DNA from: Galaxea fascicularis
Lineage: Eukaryota > Cnidaria > Anthozoa > Scleractinia > Euphylliidae
DNA length: 64,000 nucleotides
Assembly: GCA_948470475.1 (NCBI GenBank)
Contig: OX419344.1
Location: forward strand, 21,379,725 to 21,443,724
Direction: 5' to 3'
The notes below the pieces were generated by a model. That model saw only the letters and a list, made by a program, of their open reading frames with translations, was not told the origin of the DNA and did not search any database. Below, one piece after another: positions 56,823-64,000 of this stretch. Positions within the stretch are counted from its first letter, which is position 1; each line of letters opens with the position of its first letter. Made by a program: the position numbers and the translations under genes.

Positions 56823-59433
56823 ATGACAAACCCTGCTACAGTGCCAACACCTGTGAAAGATGTTCAAGGTGACTCTCGATGGATGAGCATGGTGAGGAAT
56901 TAATAAAAGGAACTGGTCTCCAGGAACTCTCAATCAATCAATGAAGTTTTATGTTTGACTAAAAGAGTCACTGAATAAGATATTGGTTGGTGCAAATTAT
57001 TTGCAAATGGTTTGCAGTGTTTTGTAAGCAATATTTCCAATGAAAAGATGGAACATCCTACAAGATCTAATTTCAGAGAGGGGCTGACTAGATGGGGTGT
57101 TACATGAACAGGAACTTGAGGGGATCTATTGAGAGAGACATACAAGTCATGTATGTGTATTAGAGGGGAACATTAGTTGAGAGGGAAGTTAATATGCTAG
57201 GGGGATCTTATTTGAGAGGCAGGCTTTCATAAGCTAGCCGGTGGGTGTAATGTTTTTTTAATTTTTTTTTTCTTTTTGCTTTTCCATGTTATTTTTCATC
57301 AGCATGAGAGATTTTTGCATGATGCCAAGGTCTGTCCATGCGATGTCTTGTTCATTGGTGATTCAATTATACGAAACATGTATGAAACTGAGGTATGAAA
57401 ATGAAATTGTTTGTGTTTTTAAGAGAGTATCTGTTCAAGGATTAGGTTGTTAACAGGTAAACAAATTCTTTGAGCATTTAGTTAGCATTCTTGGTTTTCT
57501 TTCTAACTCTAGCTTACCCAAATGAATCCAGGTCTTGATTTATTTTGTAATATCAAGATGAGATTGTCAAATGTAGTTTTTAACTCAGACTAATCGGTAT
57601 ACACTCTTTTAACCAAAACACATTGCATGATACAAAATTGGACAGGAAATATTTTCATATCATTAGGTAAATGTACATGTAGATACAAGCCACGTGACTT
57701 TCAAAAACCTCAACATGTACAAAGGTTTTAAGATTCCTTCAGTACATCTTAATGGTCCAAGAGTTTGGTATTTGTGTTCTGCATTGATCATCAAGAGAGG
57801 GTCCATTTTTTTTTCTATCACTTTCAAGACTCGTGCTGCCAGGAAAACCTGGAGAGCCTGATTGCAGGCTGAATTTATGAGGGTTTAGAATTAAACTGCT
57901 TTCAGACTGTTCCTTTGGAATTCAGTTGCAGTTAGAAAAGATAGTGTCAAATCTGATTAGCAGAACTCATGCACTTTTTTTGTAAGGCTACTCATCTTTT
58001 TTGTCACCCTTAATTCACATTACTTGTCTTTAACATCCTTTTAGGCCTGGGATACTAATTTTGCACCACTGAATGCTTTAAATTTTGGAATTGGGGGAGA
58101 CTGTACTGAGCATGTTTTATGGAGAATAGAAAATGGAGAACTGGATGGGATCAACCCTAAGGTAAGGGTGTATAAATTTTTATACATTTTTTTCATTGTA
58201 ATGCATTTTCAGTTACAGCAGATGTCAACAAGTAATAAAGGTCTTGATTGTTGAACAAATTGTCCTCATCATTGCCATGGTAATAAAGTGCCCTTTTAAA
58301 CATTTTTCAGTTTAATAGTGTAATATAAATATTAAAATGATAATTTTTCAGGTTGTTGTATTATTGATTGGAACAAATAACCATCACTGTTCTGCTGATC
58401 AACTTGTTGAAGGAATTGAAGTAATTGTGTGGAGCATCACAGGCAAGCTGCCATCTGCCAAGGTCATCGTGCTGGTAAGACTGTCACAACTAAGAATATT
58501 ATTTCTGTGTTTTGCTGTTGTGATTCTTTTCCTTGATATTTAACTTACCTCTTGCCATAATCTCCAAGTATTTTGTGCATAACGTATGTTTCTGGTGGTG
58601 TTAAATATTCTTAAAATTCTTCTGTGCCTTATTTGGGGAGTAGAGTTGGTACAGTGGTAAGAGCACTCGCCTTCCACCAGTGTGTCCCAGGTTAGGTTCC
58701 TGGACTTGGTGTCATAAGTGGGCTGAGTTTGTTGGTTCAATCTCTACTCTGCTCTGAGAGGTTTTTCCCCGGGTACTTCGGTTTTCCCCTCTCTTCAAAA
58801 ACCAACATTTGATTTGAATTGGTTTGACTTGAGTATTGTAAAGATTTGGAATTGTAAAGCTTATTACTGTAAGGCGCATTATTATTTGTGAGGTGCATTT
58901 GATCATTTTCACATGCCAATTTGCACCCAATAAGTAATAAATTATTATTACTAACTATTCTTTGCCAGTTTGAATTCTTGGTTAAATTGATTTATTGATG
59001 TCATTTTCTGTATTGTCTTTACAACCTGCTTATGGCAAAGTTGAGTCTGAAGCTATAGTGAGCTGTGAACCTCTCACGTGTGTCTGGAGTAGATAAACTG
59101 TATGACATGCTTGTTTGAAAGGAACTCAGATAATAAACCAATAACATAAAGATCAACTATTTGTTTTAGGGTCTCTTACCCAGAGGCAAACAGCCAAATC
59201 ATCTCCGAGAAAAGCACTTCCAAGTGAACCATGCCCTCAAGGAAGTCATTTCTGCTATCCCCAACTCACTGTACCTGGACTCTGATCCGGGTTTTGTGAG
59301 AAGTGATGGCACAATTAGCCACGAGGATATGTTTGATTATCTCCATCTTACTAGAAAGGGATACAAGAAATTTGTGAAACGCATTCATGACGTAGTTCTT
59401 AAATTTTTGAAATACCCTGATTCTTGTTCGTAG
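56823..59433 (+). CDS. PAFAH1B2: Platelet-activating factor acetylhydrolase IB catalytic subunit
   Basis: This is a GDSL/SGNH-type esterase that removes the acetyl group of PAF; in mammals it pairs with LIS1. Exons: 56823-56891, 57303-57392, 58045-58161, 58352-58474 and 59170-59433, total 663 nt, 220 aa. Catalytic Ser lies in [12 protein letters not shown], the Gly in [15 protein letters not shown], the Asn in [14 protein letters not shown], and the Asp/His pair in [22 protein letters not shown] matches the family. Length is close to human PAFAH1B2 (229 aa). Vertebrate PAFAH1B2 and PAFAH1B3 are later duplicates, so either symbol could be used. Poly(A) signal: AATAAA at 59593-59598. Confidence 0.92.
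58640..58945 (+). mobile_element. tRNA-derived SINE in the last PAFAH1B intron
   Basis: The head GGTACAGTGGTAAGAGCACT then CGCCTTCCACC is tRNA-like. The core GAGAGGTTTTTCCCCGGGTA then CGGTTTTCCCC is shared with copies at 13775, 60285 and 63560. It ends in AATAAATTATTATTAC. Confidence 0.8.
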
Positions 59434-60284
59434 ATTCAGTGACTTTGCAGCTGTCATATCAAGTAATGATGGCATCTTAAGTAATCGTGGAAAATCCCTC
59501 AAGGGGTCTTGGATGTGTAAACTTAGTTAATTCGTACTAATTACGCATTAACTATTGTAAGTACATACCCCACTTACTGTTTATTGTGAAGTAATAAAGG
59601 TAGCAGCTATCTTTAATAGGAAAAGTAAAAGGAACATTCCTTGATGCGAAAAGCTCTTTAAAGTAGCTTGCTCAACAAGTTTGATTCCAGAGGTTGTGTT
59701 TTCCATTTGTTTTTTCAACTTTGTCCCTTTTAAATTATGGTGTTTGTCTGACTATAGCACCTGAAAGACTTTCGTCAAGTTGAATTAAGTTCTTAAAAAG
59801 GATACAGAAACAGAAAAATAGTGGAAATTAAATGTTTTTGTCTGAAATGAGCTGAGAAGTGTACATTCAATAATTATTATAAGTGCCATTATTATTATTC
59901 TAATCATTCAGGCTGTGAAATTGACCATCCTGGTCTGACATTGTTTTCATTTTGCATTGTCTGCTATGAAATTTAAGACGAAATAAGTTATTGGTTCAAA
60001 GGGGGGGGGGGGGGGGGGGATAGCTACAAATATTTTATTGGGTTTCTCACTTCCATGCATTAATAAATAATAAATTGCAAAACCAAAATACTGCATTAAG
60101 AATAAAGTTGACCCCAATCATGCTATGAATTAAATTATAGTAAGTAGATATTTCAATTCACATGAATGGGCTTTTTAAAGTTCTTAAAATTAAAGTCTGT
60201 TGAAGTGCGTACTTACAAACAACATTGGTCTAGTAACAGCTAAAAAAATAATGATATGAAGCAAATATTTATGAATGAGGGTCT
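59434..60284. other. PAFAH1B 3' UTR and spacer with a poly-G run
   Basis: After the poly(A) signal at 59593 I see no gene. A run of about twenty G residues occupies 60001-60020. Confidence 0.6.
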
Positions 60285-60632
60285 TTGGGGAGCAGGAATG
60301 GCGTAGTGCTGAGAGCACTCGCCTCCCACCAATGTGGCCCTGGGTTCGATTCCTGGTGATGCAATAAGTGGGCTGAGTTTGTATTGGTTCTCGACCCTGC
60401 TCCGAGGGTTTTTCTCCGGGTACTCCGGTTTTCCTCGCTCAGCAAAAACCAACATACAGCTTATTTGAGCTGGCTGTAGGCTGTGCTCCAATGTCATATA
60501 TGGACCGTATAGCGGCTGCCGGAGAAGCCTTGTATATGCTTTCGGTTCAATCTTGTTGAGCTGCGTCCTTGCTGTACTTTGCGAGGCCGATTAGCTAGAA
60601 AATTATTATTATTATTATTATTATTATTATAC
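60285..60632 (+). mobile_element. tRNA-derived SINE with (TTA)n tail
   Basis: The head reads GGCGTAGTGCTGAGAGCACT (A box region) and GGGTTCGATTCCTGG (B box). The core GAGGGTTTTTCTCCGGGTAC then TCCGGTTTTCC matches the other copies. The 3' body GAGAAGCCTTGTATATGC... differs from that of 58640. The end is a pure (TTA)n run. This is the best preserved copy of the family here. Confidence 0.85.
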
Positions 60633-61239
60633 GGGCATGCCTTAAGTAACAGCAAAATGTCTCAAACGTTAAGTGATTACTCATTTACATGTTAAGCCGT
60701 GTAGAGCACTTAAAGGCTGAAATATTCGAAGCGAAATGGTACTTACAATTCTGTAGGGCTAATCCACACATCTTATCACGGCTCTTTACAATGATTATCT
60801 CGAACTGATGTGTCCGGTTGATTGCAAGGCGACTAATTAAAAATACGTTATGCCTACCGGTACTTATACAAATGCTAATTCGTCGCCAGGTCTTTTGCGA
60901 CCGCATTTTTGGCGCCAAATCGAACAGCACTAGAAGCGCAAATCAGGGGGTTCAAAGTTTCAGGTTGAATAAAGTAATTTTAAGGAGTTACAATGACTAA
61001 GCAACACTTTTTTTGATCCGAGATTGTTTTTCTTCCGTATTGTTGACTGTTATTCGACCACGAATCATGGTAGGACTTTTCCAAGAGTTTCGAACTTGTC
61101 CAACATGCCTTGCTTGCCTTACCGATAACAACGTTATCTGCCACCGCGAGCCAAATCACGTGGAGATGACTTCTTCCAAGGGGAGAGGATGATGATTTTC
61201 TGTTAAAAACTAAAACCATTAAAAAACGATCACCTGGTG

Positions 61240-61745
61240 TCGCCGGTGGCAAGTGGATAGTTCTTTTATTGTGATCACGTGAAAGGTTCAGTGCCCCTCA
61301 GAACTGGAAACCATTTCAATGAAGTCACATGGTCTCCTTAGTGGTGATTGGATAACGATGCTCTCTTCTGCACTGGATATGATGTTAGCGCATGATGACT
61401 GTAATAACGACCAAATGACCAACCTTCCTTGGAGGCTGGCAACCACTTCTATGCCATCATCAGTTTAGCGGGTTTAGTTGCCAGCATAACAGGCGTTATT
61501 TAGCCGCGCTCGGCTGAATAAACGCCTGTTATACAGGCTGCAGGTTCTGTGGCGAGTGAACCTTGGTTTTTCGTCGAAACTGCAAACCATCTCAGTGCAA
61601 GGTGATTCGATAACAACGTGGTTCGAAGCCATTTCATTGCGATTACGTGGAGACTCGAATGATGATTAGATGACGACCTGCTTGCCAAGGTTGGAAGCCA
61701 TTTCACTTTGATCACGTGGAGACTTAAATGATGATTATCTTTGAA
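61240..61745. repeat. Diverged ~60-bp repeats with GCCATTTCA and CACGTGGAGAC
   Basis: GGAAGCCATTTCA...GATCACGTGGAGACT...ATGATGATTAGATGACGAC and near variants occur at least four times (for example near 61305, 61626 and 61690). A 50-bp hairpin (CATAACAGGCGTTATTTAGC with GCTGAATAAACGCCTGTTAT) at about 61486-61535 interrupts the series. Confidence 0.6.
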
Positions 61746-62278
61746 ACTGAAACTGAGTAACTTCACTTCATGTTCATTTTGTAATTCATCTGTTCTATCT
61801 GAAGCCACCCTGTTTGGTTGAATGCGGTAATTTAGGGGCTGCAACAGACTTGATCAACCAACGTCATTCACCTCTCTATCTGGTGGCTTAGCTGATAGCT
61901 CCAACAGTGTTTTACTAGCATGAAGCCCTGCACGGGAATAGTGGGTATAGGAGACTGAAGGGAAGGGAGATTTTTAAAGCAGAAGAGATCTCGGCCAGCA
62001 GGAGTAAGTTGAATATCATTAAATAATTATACTAGGAGTTCATAGTTATCGTCTTCGCCGTCTCGTCATCGTCATTATAATCAAAATTTGGCTTTAAAAC
62101 TCACACAAGAAAAACCACAGATGATAAAAAGATTAAGACTTACATTACCTTTTTTGGTAAACGTTTTAACTAAGAGGTGATTGGCGTATTAACCCATCCG
62201 TTTCCAGCTACATGAATGAAAAGGTCAAGCTTGTGGTATGTGGCTTAGTGGCAAGAAAACCTCACTAATAATGTGTCC

Positions 62279-62407
62279 AGGTGAGTTGAAAGCCACACAT
62301 TGAGCACTGTGGCCACGTTACAGCGGGCATTACCCATTTGGTAGCTTTAATGCGTAATACCCGTTATCTAGTGGTCATAGTGCCCAATGTGTAGCTTCCA
62401 GCTTACC
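62279..62407. mobile_element. Fold-back MITE
   Basis: GGTGAGTTGAAAGCCACACA...GAGCACTGTGGCCAC...GCGGGCATTAC is mirrored by GCGTAATACCCGT...GTGGTCATAGTGCCC...TGTGTAGCTTCCAGCTTACC. The loop is short. Confidence 0.7.
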
Positions 62408-62638
62408 AGAGGCCCCCTTCTCGAAAGTTCCGTAAACTTTTCGGGCCCGAAAAGCCATTTCAAAAACTGCTATCCAGTGGAACAAGCAACAACAACAATC
62501 TTTATTTGTATTCTGGAATTACATTTTATATAAAAAAAACTAAGAAATGAATTTAAAAGAGCACAGCCACCTTGAAATAGCAGATGCTATTCCCGCTAAA
62601 GTGGGTTGGGCCAAGCGGCAAAGCTGTTGGAATTTATT

Positions 62639-62890
62639 AGTGGTGGAACAGAGAACCGACAACCCATGTCCCCGACTTTCTCTGTCCGACCTCGTAGCTT
62701 AGCCGGTAGAGCAACGGTAGATTTAATCCGGAGGTCGTGGGTTCGATTCCCACCGAGGTCATGAGAATTTTTTCTTTGCCTCGTGTGGTTCCCTGATACC
62801 CTTTACTAGGGATAATGCCCAGTGGGTTTTTCATGGGTTTCTCTTAGCAGTTTAATTTACACTTCTGAGTTAATTCTCTGTTCCACCACT
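62639..62890. mobile_element. tRNA-like sequence framed by exact 17-bp inverted repeats
   Basis: AGTGGTGGAACAGAGAA (62639-62655) and TTCTCTGTTCCACCACT (62874-62890) are perfect inverted repeats. Between them lie the tRNA-like segment and a SINE-like body (CCTTTACTAGGGATAATGCC...). This is either a SINE captured by a MITE or a composite family with defined ends. Confidence 0.65.
62688..62760 (+). tRNA. tRNA-Lys-like pseudogene or SINE head
   Basis: The acceptor arms GACCTCG and CGAGGTC pair perfectly, the T arm GTGGGTTCGATTCCCAC is perfect, and the D arm pairs (GCTT/GAGC). The anticodon arm (ACGGTAGATTTAATCCGG) pairs poorly and looks like a tRNA-Lys(TTT) arm with a base lost. I judge it a SINE head or pseudogene, not a working tRNA, because a repeat body follows directly. 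Confidence 0.5.
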
Positions 62891-63167
62891 TGTACGTGTT
62901 CATAGTGCTACGCGGCACAACATATATATGTTAGAATTTATTGTTGAGCAGTCTTCTGTTTGGTTGTTAACCACATCGTTTCAAATGATCTACGGATCAA
63001 ATCCTATAGCGCGACCATTCAACAGTTTATTCAACGATTCTATGATATACCTTCTTCAATCTACAACACGCTTACTTAGCAACGAAAACCATCAAAATGT
63101 AAATAAATCAATTGCTCGTTTTCTATATCTAATCATTTCTAATGAGAGTCACTGCTAGCTGTTTCGT

Positions 63168-63391
63168 TTAAATGTTACTCATCTCTTCTTCCAGTGCCCG
63201 CTTCATGCCAAGTGTCAGCGGCAGCTGCGTCTTCACATCTTCCCATAGTTCCTTGAGCGTCTTGACGGTGTTGATGTCTTTACTGCGCAGGTCTGCTAAG
63301 ACTTCTTTCATCTTTCCCTGGTTAGTCCAGTTATGTTTCTTCTGCAGACGAGCAAACAACTGATCTACTGTCTCCACCGGACCACTGGATT
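63168..63391 (-). CDS. Last exon of an unidentified gene (partial)
   Basis: On the minus strand a TTGGCTTAG acceptor at 63392-63393 precedes an open exon: SSGPVETVDQLFARLQKKHN, WTNQGKMKEVLADLRSK, TVKTLKELWEDVKTQLPLT, LGMKRALEEEMSNI, stop at 63168-63170. The pattern of short amphipathic helices ending LPLTLGMKRALEEE recalls SAM-like helical domains, but I do not recognise the family. The remaining exons would lie further right or beyond the window. Confidence 0.45.
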
Positions 63392-63559
63392 CTAAGCCAA
63401 TATATGAAAATAAAAATGCTGAAAATAAACCTTCCACATCGGAATAGCTGGGAAATATGACAAGAAAAGAAGACAAAAACTATTTGTTTAGTGGCGGGTA
63501 ATTTCTTTGGCCAAGACCTAAGGAAAGCGTACCCTTTTCCAACAGTAGACACTAAAACA

Positions 63560-63576
63560 TTACACATATGTGGGTT

Positions 63577-63617
<41 letters not shown>

Positions 63618-63745
63618 TTCCCAGGTACTCCGGTTTTCCCCTCTCCTCAAAAGCCAACATTTCCAAATTGCAATTCGATCTGGAATGCACGGACATGTTT
63701 GAACGAGTTCTCTTGAGCTCTTTGGTGTTCCGTAGGTAAACAAAT
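63560..63745 (+). mobile_element. Headless SINE fragment
   Basis: TGTGGGTTGAGTTTGTTGTT, CTCCGAGAGGTTTTTTTCCC, TACTCCGGTTTTCCCCTC and AAAGCCAACATTTCC match the cores at 58640 and 60285. The tRNA-like head is missing, so this is a 5'-truncated copy. Confidence 0.7.
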
Positions 63746-64000
63746 TGCAGTTACATAAATTACACAAAATTACTATGATTTCAAGATACGAAAGGGCAAA
63801 TTTGTTGCAAAATTTCATTTCTGGAAACGCGTTCGTTTTTGAGATACGTTGGGAATTACAGCACCCGAAAAAGGCCCGAAAAGTTTCGGGACTTTCGAGA
63901 AACGGGCCACAGATGCCGTTTTATGCGTATCGGTCTATGGATTGACAAGTGACCTCCTTGCAAGTTGTGACGCCAAAGTTACTGCTTGTTCTTATAATCC
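63746..64000. other. Right window edge, no feature seen
   Basis: No coding frame with support. GTTTCGGGACTTTCGAGAAA at 63884 resembles, in inverse orientation, TTCTCGAAAGTTCC at 62421, so it may be a repeat border. Confidence 0.3.

Noticed and set aside
62688..62760. Functional tRNA-Lys gene
   Set aside because: The anticodon arm does not pair, and a repeat body with inverted ends surrounds it.
1..64000. Bacterial-style systems, CRISPR arrays or viral genes
   Set aside because: No direct-repeat/spacer arrays, no operon-like gene packing and no viral structural or replicase genes were seen. All recognisable genes are intron-bearing metazoan families, apart from the single-exon coding regions of NUDT18 and TLCD5.

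Overview
The window is animal nuclear DNA: AT-rich, with GT-AG introns, metazoan gene families, poly(A) signals and many short fold-back and tRNA-derived repeats. The mixture (nicastrin, XRCC2, SPA17, RSPH1 and TMEM218 orthologues, long fold-back MITEs, tRNA-headed SINEs with (TTA)n tails, and a roughly 100-bp dispersed repeat that I associate with coral genomes) points to an anthozoan cnidarian, most likely a stony coral. The organism call is inference from pattern recognition and was not checked against a database.

Layout, left to right: an N-terminally extended calmodulin-like gene (minus, 121-3456); the C-terminal third of DNA polymerase alpha catalytic subunit POLA1 (plus, 5248-11317, 15 exons, reading frame intact, N-terminal two thirds not in the window); radial spoke head protein RSPH1 (plus, 12920-18180); TLC-domain protein TLCD5/TMEM136 (minus, 19690-20376); an SPA17-type gene (minus, start 29981) with two possible C-terminal exons, an IQ-motif exon (28199-29121) and a long 11-residue-repeat exon (23856-26197); XRCC2 (minus, 30533-31597), head-to-head with nicastrin NCSTN (plus, 31718-46146, 21 exons); TMEM218 (plus, 48456-49438); NUDT18-like Nudix hydrolase (plus, 51347-52342, one coding exon); PAFAH1B2/3-type acetylhydrolase subunit (plus, 56823-59433); and the last exon of an unidentified minus-strand gene (63168-63391). 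Exon borders were read by eye. In every multi-exon gene the GT-AG junctions and codon phases add up to an open frame.

Functionally this is a set of housekeeping and ciliary genes, not an operon-like system. DNA replication and repair (POLA1, XRCC2), nucleotide-pool cleaning (NUDT18) and gamma-secretase (NCSTN) are interleaved with cilium or sperm genes (RSPH1, SPA17, TMEM218). A 14/14 match to the RFX X-box lies upstream of SPA17 and a 13/14 match upstream of RSPH1. XRCC2 and NCSTN share a 120-bp bidirectional promoter.

The rest is introns and repeats: an exact 13 x 38-bp minisatellite, a fold-back element inserted in another element's terminal repeat with a 9-bp duplication, at least ten MITE-like fold-backs, six SINE-like copies, a frameshifted Crypton-type (DUF3504-like) insertion in an NCSTN intron, and a pogo-like element. 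I saw no CRISPR array, rRNA or clear functional tRNA. The observations I rate highest are the two alternative C-terminal exons of the SPA17 gene with their 11-residue repeats, the missing 5' part of POLA1, and the nested fold-back insertion.
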